From Adlercreutzia mucosicola DSM 19490 (GTDB lineage Bacteria > Actinomycetota > Coriobacteriia > Coriobacteriales > Eggerthellaceae): DNA of 64,000 nt. The stretch is taken from contig NZ_AUGK01000005.1 in NCBI RefSeq assembly GCF_000422625.1, positions 124,001 to 188,000 on the forward strand, written 5' to 3'. The translations under genes and the position numbers were made by a program. The notes beneath the pieces were generated by a model that did no database searches, was not told the DNA's origin, and worked only from the letters and a program-made list of their open reading frames with translations. Every line of letters starts with the position of its first letter. Position 1 is the stretch's first letter. This document shows, piece by piece, positions 51,435 to 60,133 of the stretch.

Positions 51435-52631
51435 CTAACGCCTGGGGATCCTTGCCGGAAGCCTACCAGGAGCGTACATCATAAGACCGAGTATCAGGAA
51501 GAATGCGACCCTGTTTACTTCTTCCGTAAGTCCAATAACCAGCACACAGCCAAAAGCAAGTGCCAAAAGGGCAAACATCTTATCGTCGCGATAAGTAAAC
51601 GCTCGCCACGCTGCCGCAGCCAAAACCGCCACGAAAAATGCCACAGCAACAAGCCCGCCGCTCAGCAGAATTTGCAGCATCGTGTCGTGGGCAGAACTTT
51701 GCCATATGCCGAACTCGCGATAGCCCTCCATAAATTGCCATCCGTAGCCCAACGGCCAATGGGACGGGTCGGACATCATAGTGAGAGACGCATCCCAAAT
51801 TTTAGTTCGCCCCGTAAACGTTACATTTTTACCGATAAAAGACAGTATCGTGCCCAGATGATCCTGTACACGAAAAATAACAATGGAAAAAAACGCGACA
51901 AGATAGGCACCGAAATAGGTGAGGCCGTTGAGCAGCTTCCGAGGCACCCTAAAATTAACCAGAACAGCGCATGTAATCATCAGCGTCAAAGCAATGGACG
52001 TCGTCGCCGAGAACTGCAAATACTCCATGGCGCAGCACGCCGCGACCACAGCCATCGTGCGCAGCGTCACTTTCCGACTCCCAAAGCAGTCAAGAAGCAT
52101 GCTGGACAATATCGCCGGTATCGCAATCTCCCACGTCTCATTGCGATGAGCATAGAAGAAATTGACGTATTGCGGCGAAAACTCCGACTCGTACACACCG
52201 TTGGGATACACAATCATCGATAGCAGATTCAATGCGCACAGAGATGCTGTCACGATAAAGACCGCAGCCACCAACTCTCGAAAGTAATTTTTCGCCGCCG
52301 CGGCAACCGCGAGCACAACCATAACCTTAGGAAGCCATTCGAGAATGTAGACGAAAGAATCGCCACTGTAGATGTAGGAAGACAAACAACAGGTGGCAGC
52401 TACCGCAATCGTTCCCAGGCAAAACAGGTCTTTCTTCCCGAAGAGAATGTAGACCGTCGCCACTCCGATAAAGCAGAGGTAACGGTCCAACTCGTACAAG
52501 GGTACCAGAAAACTGAATTTCGTGTAAGCAAAAGAATGCGGCTCGAAATACCCTCCCATCACAAACACAAGCGCAACGATAACAACGTACTTATTGAGCA
52601 GGAAACTGCGCAACAGGCTGAGTGCGGACAC
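51435..52631 (-). CDS. O-antigen ligase/Wzy-family membrane protein
   Basis: 398 residues if started at GTG 52631, which has GGAAAGAGG 7 nt before it; the open frame goes on to a TTG at 52658 with no ribosome site. About 11 membrane segments. 'TFTGRTKIWDASLTMM' (GRT.iW) and 'SSAHDTMLQILLSGGLVA' are the paired motifs of the O-antigen ligase (Wzy_C) superfamily. It is a second polymerase/ligase, perhaps for joining a glycan to the wall or to another lipid carrier. It lies 130 nt downstream of nothing translated in its direction and may be a single-gene unit. Confidence 0.8.
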   Translation of the reverse strand: MSALSLLRSFLLNKYVVIVALVFVMGGYFEPHSFAYTKFSFLVPLYELDRYLCFIGVATVYILFGKKDLFCLGTIAVAATCCLSSYIYSGDSFVYILEWLPKVMVVLAVAAAAKNYFRELVAAVFIVTASLCALNLLSMIVYPNGVYESEFSPQYVNFFYAHRNETWEIAIPAILSSMLLDCFGSRKVTLRTMAVVAACCAMEYLQFSATTSIALTLMITCAVLVNFRVPRKLLNGLTYFGAYLVAFFSIVIFRVQDHLGTILSFIGKNVTFTGRTKIWDASLTMMSDPSHWPLGYGWQFMEGYREFGIWQSSAHDTMLQILLSGGLVAVAFFVAVLAAAAWRAFTYRDDKMFALLALAFGCVLVIGLTEEVNRVAFFLILGLMMYAPGRLPARIPRR

Positions 52632-52737
52632 ACACACCTCTTTCCATCTGAGCTTCAACGCAAAATCGCACTACCCGCGCCAAACAATCGGCGTTTATTT
52701 CAAAAGTAATTCTCAATTACGTGAGTACTGCTAAACT

Positions 52738-52752
52738 ATTCTAGCGTAGAAT
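52738..52752. promoter_or_regulatory. Palindromic site in a divergent gap
   Basis: ATTCTA-GCG-TAGAAT, a perfect 6+6 inverted repeat, lies between the divergent Wzy-like and GT2-GT4 genes. TAGAAT could also serve as a -10 box. Operator or promoter function is only possible. Confidence 0.25.
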
Positions 52753-52831
52753 ATCGTGAATGAACTTGCACAGCGATCAAAGCACAGAACGCCCTGGCGC
52801 CTGTGCTTAAGCGAAAGGCCCCTCACCCATT

Positions 52832-55408
52832 ATGAAGAGTGCCCTCGACAATGTCTCGACGTCAACGTCTTTCGACTACTGCCCCACAGACCGCAGCAAT
52901 ATATTCGCCAGCATCATCGTTCCGGTCTACAACGTTGAAGCACATATCGGCCGCTGTCTTGACAGTATCCTCGGACAAACCGTCCCCGATTTCGAGGTGA
53001 TTTGCGTTGACGACGGCAGCACCGACGGCTCTTCGGACATTCTCGCACGCTATACCGCCGGCGACGCCCGCATCCGCGTGATGAGTCAGGAGAACGCAGG
53101 GCCATCCAAGGCACGCAATCGGGGGTTGAGCCAAGCACGCGGAAGCTATGTGTGGTTCGTAGATGCCGACGACTCCATCGCCGCCACTGCACTTGAGCGG
53201 CTCAAAGAACAAGTCGAACTGAGCAACGAACCCGATGTTGTTGTCTTCAGCTACGACCTTGAACCTCCCGCCGACGAAAGCACGCCCCCCTGGCTGGTCG
53301 AAGCACGCGTAACGAGGAACACCTTCTACCCTGTCTTCACCCCTGAAGCTTTATTTTCTGAACCTGGCGCGACACCATTCCTTTGGCGTTATTTTCTCCG
53401 AACGGACTTTTTGCGCGCTCACAACCTCTGGTTTTGGGAAGGGCTCCATTTAGGGGAAGACGCGCTCTTTCAATTCATGGTGCTCCCTCTCGCCCGCGGC
53501 ATAGTTTTTTTCAACGAACCACTTTACTTCTACCAATACAGCCGAAGCGATTCCCTTATGGATTGTGCTAACAGCGACTACTCTCAAAAAGCGCGCCGTC
53601 ATCTTGAGATAATTCGGCTCGTCGCTTCCAATTGGAACGAGCGCGGCATTTTGGACGACATGCGCGAGCCTCTGACATCGTGGGCTATCGATTTCTTTTA
53701 CCACCAAGTAATGCAGGCCTCTTCGACCGATCGCGATGAGCTGGTTCTTTCATTTATCAACCAATTGAAATCATGGGCCGACCTTTCCCTCGATCACCTC
53801 GCCCCCCGCTCCCGAGATCAACTCTGCGAGATTGTCGGCAGCACCTCCTGTGACGCAATGCACTCTGTAGCAGAGAGCCGAGCATGGCTTCCCGCCGCGG
53901 CCTTCGCATATCGTTATTGGAGTGATGTACGCGCGGGAATGAGTGCATTGCTGCAGTCGTCTCTCGCGAGCACTATCAAACCGCACGTCAAGACCGTTGC
54001 TATCTACTACCACCGCTTGTACAAGGGCGGCGCAGAATGCGTTACCAGAGCCCTTGCCAAACAATGGGAAAAAGCCGGCTACAACGTTATCGTCATCGTG
54101 GACGAGGGCGGCCTGCCGAACAGCCCAACGGACTGTGAGGGCATTGACGCCCTCACGATTCCCGTAATCCACGACGAGGAGCGCGCAAGCTGCGCGCCGC
54201 GCGCTCGCGCCTTGGCGAACATCTTGCAGCAGAACCAGGTGGACGTTCTTGTCTATCATGCCTGGAATTCCGGTTGGCTTCCCTGGGACCTGGCCACAAC
54301 GAAAATGTGCGGCTGCGCATTTGCCGCCTTTTGCAACAACGTGTTCTCCATTCGAGAAATACATGGCGACTCGTATTTCGGCCTTCAGCCCTACACGTAT
54401 GCGGCAGCCGACGCCGTTGTCTGCCTCTCCGATACCGATAAAGCCTTTTGGAATAATTTCAACGGCAATGTCCATAAGGTTGTCAACCCGCTTGATCCAC
54501 GCCTTTTCACCATTAGCCCAAGTGAACTAAAAGGCACTACTCTTGCCTGGATCGGGAGATTTTCCGAAGAAAAGCGCCCCGAGGACGCCCTTTACATTTT
54601 GGAGAAGATCAGGCAGAACGTCCCAAACGTACGCCTTATCATGCTGGGCAGCGGCGAGGATGGCACCTACGACTCGCGCCTGCAAAACCTCGCAGATGAT
54701 CTGGGAATCCGAGATGCTATAGAGTTCTGCGGCTATGTGGACAACGTCTCGGATTACCTTGAGAAGAGCGATCTTCTACTGGTCACCTCGGAATACGAAG
54801 GATTTCACCTAGGACTTTTCGAATCCCTCGCCCATGGCGTGCCAGCGGTTATATATCATTTGCCCAATTTGTCGTGGGTAGAAGACACCGAAGGCGTTTC
54901 GCAGGTGCCAAACGGGTCGATCGACGAGGCGGCAAGCGCGGCTATCAGACTGCTCAACGACCGTTGCGCGCTCGCTCAAGCTGGGGCGGCGGCCCGCAGT
55001 CACGCCCAATCCTTCGCGTCCATCGATGCCGTCCAGCAGTGGAACCCCATCTTCGACTCGCTTAAGCAACGGCGCCGCCCTCCTTCCGTCGACCGCGAAA
55101 CAGCTGCGATGTGGGACGTCCTGCTCAGCAGCTATCGATACGGCATCGACAAGCTCAACGAACACCATTGGAGCGAACTCGCCGAAGCGCATCGGCAATT
55201 TGAGGCCGCATGTCATCAGCTCGACTCCGAAAGAGCGCACTTCAGCGATGAGCGGGAACGCATGGCGAACTCCATCTCCTTCCGTATTGGGCGCTCTGTC
55301 ACATTCTTGCCCCGCAAGATGCGCACCGCCTGGCGCGTGCTGACCACCACAGGCCCCGCCGGCGTCGGCCGCGTTCTTAGGGAAAAGGTGCAGGGACGGC
55401 GCGTCTAA
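52832..55408 (+). CDS. GT2-GT4 bifunctional glycosyltransferase fusion
   Basis: 858 residues. Residues ~28-320 are a GT2 domain ('ASIIVPVYNVEAHIGRCLDS', 'CVDDGSTDGSS', 'VWFVDADDS' with DxD). Residues ~390-735 are a GT-B GT4 domain ('YYHRLYKGGAECVTRALA', 'LAWIGRFSEEKRPEDAL', 'SEYEGFHLGLFESLAHGVP'). The last ~110 residues are helical and charged, probably coiled coil ('HHWSELAEAHRQFEAA'). The ribosome site is weak. Two transferases in one chain, just before an ABC exporter, suggest a processive or two-sugar addition on an ABC-exported glycan. Confidence 0.88.
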   Translation: MKSALDNVSTSTSFDYCPTDRSNIFASIIVPVYNVEAHIGRCLDSILGQTVPDFEVICVDDGSTDGSSDILARYTAGDARIRVMSQENAGPSKARNRGLSQARGSYVWFVDADDSIAATALERLKEQVELSNEPDVVVFSYDLEPPADESTPPWLVEARVTRNTFYPVFTPEALFSEPGATPFLWRYFLRTDFLRAHNLWFWEGLHLGEDALFQFMVLPLARGIVFFNEPLYFYQYSRSDSLMDCANSDYSQKARRHLEIIRLVASNWNERGILDDMREPLTSWAIDFFYHQVMQASSTDRDELVLSFINQLKSWADLSLDHLAPRSRDQLCEIVGSTSCDAMHSVAESRAWLPAAAFAYRYWSDVRAGMSALLQSSLASTIKPHVKTVAIYYHRLYKGGAECVTRALAKQWEKAGYNVIVIVDEGGLPNSPTDCEGIDALTIPVIHDEERASCAPRARALANILQQNQVDVLVYHAWNSGWLPWDLATTKMCGCAFAAFCNNVFSIREIHGDSYFGLQPYTYAAADAVVCLSDTDKAFWNNFNGNVHKVVNPLDPRLFTISPSELKGTTLAWIGRFSEEKRPEDALYILEKIRQNVPNVRLIMLGSGEDGTYDSRLQNLADDLGIRDAIEFCGYVDNVSDYLEKSDLLLVTSEYEGFHLGLFESLAHGVPAVIYHLPNLSWVEDTEGVSQVPNGSIDEAASAAIRLLNDRCALAQAGAAARSHAQSFASIDAVQQWNPIFDSLKQRRRPPSVDRETAAMWDVLLSSYRYGIDKLNEHHWSELAEAHRQFEAACHQLDSERAHFSDERERMANSISFRIGRSVTFLPRKMRTAWRVLTTTGPAGVGRVLREKVQGRRV

Positions 55409-55482
55409 GCATCAAAACCGCCAAAGAACGGTATACTTAGATGTCGCCCATCGCCACGCGAAAAACATCTAAGGGAGGATAC

Positions 55483-56262
55483 GTGAGCGAGCATACTCAA
55501 ACAGGCCTGAAGCGCGATTGGTTCACCATTAAATCTCTCGTATCGCGCGATTTCAAGCTGAAGTACCGCCGCAGCGTTCTCGGCGTCGCCTGGTCGGTGC
55601 TGAATCCTCTGCTTATGATGTGCGTGCTCACGGCGGTGTTCAGCACCTTCTTCCGCTTTCAGATCGAGTACTACCCGTTCTACCTCATCCTAGGCAACAC
55701 GCTGTTCGCCTTGGCCATGGATGCCGCCGATTCGGCCATGTACTCCATCATCGACTCAGAGTCGCTGATCAAGAAGATCCGGGTCAACAAGATCATCTTC
55801 CCCATCGAAAAGGTGCTCTTCCAACTGGTGAACTTCATCACGTCGCTCATCGCCATCGTCATCGTGATGATCTTCCTGCAAATCCCGCCCACCTTCAACC
55901 TGGTTCTGCTGCCGCTGCTTTTGGCCTATGTGACCATCTTCAGTCTCGGCCTGGGCCTGGCGCTGTCGGCGCTGGCGGTGTTCTTTCGGGATGTGCTGCA
56001 CATCTGGAGCGTCGTGCGCATGGCGTGGATGTACGCCACCCCCCTGTTCTATCCCACCGACATCCTGCCCGAATGGATGATGACCTTCGAGGCCTTCAAC
56101 CCGCTCTACCATTTCGTGACCTACTTCCGCGACATCGCGCTGTGGGGCAACACCCCGGGTCTCGGCGAGAACCTCATCTGCCTCGCCTTCGCCGTCGTCA
56201 CCTTTGCCGTCGGATTCATCATTTTCCGCAAGACCCAGAACAAGTTCATCCTGTACGTTTAG
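55483..56262 (+). CDS. wzm: ABC-2 type polysaccharide/teichoic acid exporter permease (Wzm/TagG)
   Basis: 259 residues from GTG 55483, with GGGAGG upstream (the frame is open further but that start lacks a ribosome site). 'LVSRDFKLKYRRSVLGVAWS' followed by 'VLNPLL' is the hallmark N-terminus of Wzm/TagG permeases; six membrane segments follow, and 'YATPLFYPTDILPEW' plus 'FNPLYHFVTYFRDI' are conserved. It works with the ATPase encoded 9 nt downstream to export a finished lipid-linked glycan. Confidence 0.94.
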   Translation: MSEHTQTGLKRDWFTIKSLVSRDFKLKYRRSVLGVAWSVLNPLLMMCVLTAVFSTFFRFQIEYYPFYLILGNTLFALAMDAADSAMYSIIDSESLIKKIRVNKIIFPIEKVLFQLVNFITSLIAIVIVMIFLQIPPTFNLVLLPLLLAYVTIFSLGLGLALSALAVFFRDVLHIWSVVRMAWMYATPLFYPTDILPEWMMTFEAFNPLYHFVTYFRDIALWGNTPGLGENLICLAFAVVTFAVGFIIFRKTQNKFILYV

Positions 56263-56271
56263 GAACAGCCC

Positions 56272-58113
56272 ATGAGCCAGCAAGTCATAACGACGCTTCT
56301 GAGCGACAAATCCGCCGAGATCTACGATCCCGCCGTCCCCACCATGATCGACGTGAGCCACGTGACCATGGACTTCAACAGTGCGAGCCAGCAGTTGAAT
56401 TCCCTCAAGGAGTACTTCATTGCCGCCGCAAAGCGCGAGCTGATGTTCAAGCGCTTCCGCGCCCTCGACGACATCTCCCTCACCGTGCAGAAGGGCGACG
56501 TGTTCGGCATCCTGGGCACCAACGGGTCGGGCAAATCCACCCTGCTCAAAATCGTATCGGGCGTGCTGGATCCCACCGAGGGCATCGTCGCCATCAACGG
56601 CAACATCGCGCCCTTGATCGAGCTGGGTGCCGGCTTTGACTACGAGTTGACGGCCCGCGAGAATATCTACCTGAACGGCGCGCTGCTCGGCTATCCCAAG
56701 CCGTTCATCGACGAGCACTTCGACGCCATTGTCGACTTCGCCGAAATCCGCCCCTTCCTCGACATGCCCCTGAAAAACTACTCCTCGGGCATGGTGTCGC
56801 GCATTGCCTTCGCCATCGCCACCATCATTGTGCCCGAGATACTCATCGTGGACGAGGTGCTGTCCGTCGGCGACTTCATGTTCCAGCAGAAGTGCGAGAA
56901 GCGCATCCAGAAGCTCATCCACGAGCACGGCACCACGGTGCTCATCGTGTCCCACAGCAGCGACCAGATCGAGCGTTTGTGCAACAAGGCCATCTGGATC
57001 GAAAAGGGCCACGTGCGCATGGTGGGGACCGCCCGCGAGGTCAGCCAGGCCTATCAAGCCCTGGGAGGCCACGAGGGGTCGCCGGAGGCCGAGCGGAAGA
57101 TCTTCGAGTACGTAGCGAACGACACGCCGCCTCTCTTAGATATCAGCGAGACCGTGGCCGGCGCTGATCACTACGACACCAATGCAGCCGTAGTGGGAAA
57201 AATGCAGGCTACGGAGCATTTTTCCAAAGTCATTATCGCCTGGGGCGAAAGCCTGAGCGCACAAATGGCCGCCTTAAGCCTAGCGGGAAACATCGGGGGG
57301 ATAGTACTGCTCACCGATCGCGACCATCTACCCCATGCCACTCTCACTATGTTGGCGGCCATAGGGCCCCAACAAGTATGGTACCTTGCTCCCCCCAATG
57401 CGGACAATCAAGTGCTTAGCAGTCTGAGGGCTGCCATTCCTCGCTCTAGTTCCGTTGAGACAATCGACTATGAGAGCATTGACGACCTAACCGCGAAGAT
57501 TTCCATTCTTGCTGGGAAAGTGACGGGCGGACTTACTCCGCAAGAATGCGAACGTACCTTCGCCGTAGTGACAGGCGAAGCCCTCGGCAGCGCTTCGGCC
57601 ACATTTGCGCCCCTTATCGCGCGGGGATGCCCTTATTTTGCGATAACCAAAGAGGAATTGATAGGGCGCACGCTCGAACATATTTCAGAATCGGGGATCG
57701 AGAGGGTTGTTATTCTCGGACAAGGCAGTCTTCTTACCGCTTTCGCAGAAAAGGCTGCCGGAGACGGCCTCCAAGTAACTCATCTCGAAGACAAACGCTG
57801 CGATGAAGACAACGACGCCGCACTAAGGTGGCTAGCAGAGTTTGCAGATGCTGGAAACAAATCTGCAGGGCTATACCTATGCGCTCGCGAGGGCGTTGTG
57901 GATGCACTATCCGTTGCCCCCCTCGCTGCAAGCGATAACGGTTTGATGCTCATGGTCGACCATAATGACATGGAAAGCATGGGAAGAGCGGTTGATATTA
58001 TTGAGCAGTATCCTACGCCTATAGATCGCATCACCTATCTCGGCAGCGACGTCTGCTTCAATAACATTGACAAGATGATCATTGGGCGGGCCGTAGGCCG
58101 TCGCAATGGGTAG
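56272..58113 (+). CDS. wzt: Wzt/TagH ABC ATPase fused to three CWB2-like repeats
   Basis: 613 residues. The ABC domain (about 25-280) has Walker A 'GTNGSGKST' (82-90), signature 'NYSSGMVSR' and Walker B 'ILIVDEVLS'. The C-terminal ~325 residues are not the usual Wzt carbohydrate-binding beta-sandwich. They contain three ~100-residue units ('VAGADHYDTNAAVV'...'GGIVLLTDRDHLPHATL'; 'TFAVVTGEAL'...'RVVILGQGSL'; 'GLYLCAREGVVDALSVAPLA'...'RITYLGSD') that follow the CWB2 (cell wall binding repeat 2) pattern. CWB2 is normally extracellular. Codons in this part look less GC-biased than in the ABC part and the next gene, suggesting a separate origin. The stop overlaps the next gene. Confidence 0.88.
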   Translation: MSQQVITTLLSDKSAEIYDPAVPTMIDVSHVTMDFNSASQQLNSLKEYFIAAAKRELMFKRFRALDDISLTVQKGDVFGILGTNGSGKSTLLKIVSGVLDPTEGIVAINGNIAPLIELGAGFDYELTARENIYLNGALLGYPKPFIDEHFDAIVDFAEIRPFLDMPLKNYSSGMVSRIAFAIATIIVPEILIVDEVLSVGDFMFQQKCEKRIQKLIHEHGTTVLIVSHSSDQIERLCNKAIWIEKGHVRMVGTAREVSQAYQALGGHEGSPEAERKIFEYVANDTPPLLDISETVAGADHYDTNAAVVGKMQATEHFSKVIIAWGESLSAQMAALSLAGNIGGIVLLTDRDHLPHATLTMLAAIGPQQVWYLAPPNADNQVLSSLRAAIPRSSSVETIDYESIDDLTAKISILAGKVTGGLTPQECERTFAVVTGEALGSASATFAPLIARGCPYFAITKEELIGRTLEHISESGIERVVILGQGSLLTAFAEKAAGDGLQVTHLEDKRCDEDNDAALRWLAEFADAGNKSAGLYLCAREGVVDALSVAPLAASDNGLMLMVDHNDMESMGRAVDIIEQYPTPIDRITYLGSDVCFNNIDKMIIGRAVGRRNG

Positions 58114-59314
58114 CGTCTCTTGGTGCGCTATGGAACCTCCCGCCGCTTCTCGCCCTCTCGTTAGCATCGTGGTGCCGGTATTCAATGCCGGGCCCTATCT
58201 TGATCAGGCCCTCGACAGCCTGACGGGACAGACTTACGAGAACCTGGAGATCATCTGTCTAAACGATGGCTCGACCGATGATTCGCTGGCCATTATGGAG
58301 CGCTGCGCCGCCGAGGACGGGCGCATGCGCATCATCGACAAGGCGAACGAGGGTTACGGTGCCACGTGCAATCGCGGCATCGACGAAGCCCATGGGGACT
58401 GGATCGCTATCCTGGAGCCCGACGACTGGCTGCTGCCCGGGGCCATCGCGGCCATGGTGAATGCTGCCGAGAAAGCAGCTCGGGCCATCGACGGCCCGAA
58501 CGCCAGCGCATCCGTCCCGGCAATCCCCGATCTGGTGAAGACCCCCTACTGGCGCGTGCTGTTCCCCAACACGCCAAAGCAAACTCTGGTGCACTGCTAC
58601 TACAAGGGCGCAGCCGCGCCCGCGAACGCCACGGCCCTGCCAGACGGCTGGCTCGCCCAGGGATCGCCCGCTATCGCATCGTGCACGGCACTGATGGAGT
58701 ATCATCCCTCCATCTGGTCGGCGCTTTATCGCGCCGACTTCCTGCGCGAGCACGGCATCCGCTTCCTACCCATCCCCGGTGCCGGCTGGGCCGACAACCC
58801 GTTCCTGGTAGAAACCATGGCTGCTGCTCGCTCCATCGTCTACCTGGACACGCCGTTCTACTGCTATCGCGAGGAAACGCCCACCCACTTCGAGGAAACC
58901 ATCCGCCGCCAGCCCACCCTGGTATTCGACCGGTGGCACGACGGGACCGACGTGTTGGAGCACCATCCCGACCTCGATGACCACGTTGTGCAGGCGCACT
59001 ACCATCGGGGCTTCAACAACCGCGACAAGGCAGCCGCCGTCCTCGGCGACACATCGCCGCTCGTCCAAAGCGAGACCGCCCGCATGTTCGGCCGCATGAA
59101 GGCCGCTCTCGTGCTGGACGACCCCGCGCTCTCCCCTGCCCAGAAGACGCTCTTCGCCCGCACGACAGGGCGGCCCGACTACCATCCCACTCTCGCCGAC
59201 AAGCTCGCCTTCAAGGGCCGGGCTCTGCGCCAGCAGCTGCACAACGTGCGCACCGTGGGCCTCAAGGGAGCCCGCGCCATTAGGCGTCTTCGCAGAAAAG
59301 CTCCTCTACTTTAG
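58106..59314 (+). CDS. GT2 glycosyltransferase
   Basis: 402 residues; the ATG (58106) lies in the last codons of the ABC ATPase gene, with an alternative Met at 58130. 'LVSIVVPVFNAGPYLDQALD', 'CLNDGSTDDS' and 'WIAILEPDDWLLP' are GT2 core motifs; the position of DxD is taken by EPDD. The C-terminal half ('YHPSIWSALYRADFL') and the basic tail are common in GT2 enzymes of ABC-exported glycans. It belongs with the exporter genes. Confidence 0.88.
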   Translation: MGSVSWCAMEPPAASRPLVSIVVPVFNAGPYLDQALDSLTGQTYENLEIICLNDGSTDDSLAIMERCAAEDGRMRIIDKANEGYGATCNRGIDEAHGDWIAILEPDDWLLPGAIAAMVNAAEKAARAIDGPNASASVPAIPDLVKTPYWRVLFPNTPKQTLVHCYYKGAAAPANATALPDGWLAQGSPAIASCTALMEYHPSIWSALYRADFLREHGIRFLPIPGAGWADNPFLVETMAAARSIVYLDTPFYCYREETPTHFEETIRRQPTLVFDRWHDGTDVLEHHPDLDDHVVQAHYHRGFNNRDKAAAVLGDTSPLVQSETARMFGRMKAALVLDDPALSPAQKTLFARTTGRPDYHPTLADKLAFKGRALRQQLHNVRTVGLKGARAIRRLRRKAPLL

Positions 59315-59430
59315 ATGATTCCATTTAATTCCGATCAATCGCTGTTACGCAGCAATTTGCCCATGCAAACTTACCTATAAATATTACTTTATGAAGAAAC
59401 ACCAGGTCAAAATTGCTTGCATAAACTAAA

Positions 59431-59460
59431 AGGTAAAATTTATAGAGGCTCCTTTTACCT
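59431..59460. other. 8-bp inverted repeat between convergent genes
   Basis: AGGTAAAA (59431-59438) and TTTTACCT (59453-59460) with a 14-nt loop lie in an AT-rich gap between the GT2 gene and the TOPRIM-like gene. It may be a weak terminator. It also marks a visible drop in GC content. Confidence 0.3.
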
Positions 59461-59473
59461 CAGTAAAATCTGG

Positions 59474-60130
59474 TTAGAATCCGCATACTTCATTTATGCG
59501 GCTCAAGGGCACGGGAGCAGTGGCGAGAATAACATCCATATCCAACGATTGGATAAGAGGGAGAGCCTTCTCGCCTTCATGATAGGGCTGGCATACGGAC
59601 TTCATTTTGAACAGCTTCTTCATCTTCGACTTCCCCTTGCCCCCCGAGGGCAACGATGTGCTCGTGTCTAGATTCAAGTACGCAAGCACTCCTGCAAAGT
59701 CAGCCAACATCACATCCTCAATGTCAGCTGCCGCAGCGATATCGACCACATCCTCAGCCACATCTTCCAAATCTTTCCGAAGTAGCGCCCAGCTCCCGTT
59801 CTGGAACTTCGAAACAGGAGTGCTGTAAGAGTCGGTGTCATAGCACAGGAATACCGTCCAGGGCAGTGCGGGCCACTTCCCATGACATGCTCTTTTAAAC
59901 CAAGAAGCCGAATTGGGCATCTGCGTTACGGTTCCCACATTATTGAATCGAACCAGCACCGATCCCCTACTTCCCTTTATAAATAGATCATCCCGCCCCC
60001 CATTCCACCGAGAGAACTCTAAGGGCGTGAGACATTTATCGCGCGCCATCGCCCGAATATAGTGTTCGTAAAACACTCTCTCAGTCGCGCCTTCCACGAT
60101 GAAAGCGACACCATAGTCAAACTCCGGCAT
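59474..60130 (-). CDS. TOPRIM-like protein (RloB/DUF4276-type), partner of the AAA ATPase
   Basis: 218 residues, TTGAGG upstream, 3 nt after the ATPase stop. 'VAFIVEGATERVFYEHYI' gives the E-G-x-T-E start of a TOPRIM domain and 'TVFLCYDTDSYS' the D-x-D motif; the rest has no hydrophobic or repeat segments. The size fits DUF4276/RloB-like proteins, which are found next to OLD-family or RloA-type ATPases and act as nucleases in abortive-infection-type defence. No experimental role can be claimed. Composition is AT-richer than the glycan genes. Confidence 0.65.
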   Translation of the reverse strand: MPEFDYGVAFIVEGATERVFYEHYIRAMARDKCLTPLEFSRWNGGRDDLFIKGSRGSVLVRFNNVGTVTQMPNSASWFKRACHGKWPALPWTVFLCYDTDSYSTPVSKFQNGSWALLRKDLEDVAEDVVDIAAAADIEDVMLADFAGVLAYLNLDTSTSLPSGGKGKSKMKKLFKMKSVCQPYHEGEKALPLIQSLDMDVILATAPVPLSRINEVCGF

Positions 60131-60133
60131 AGC

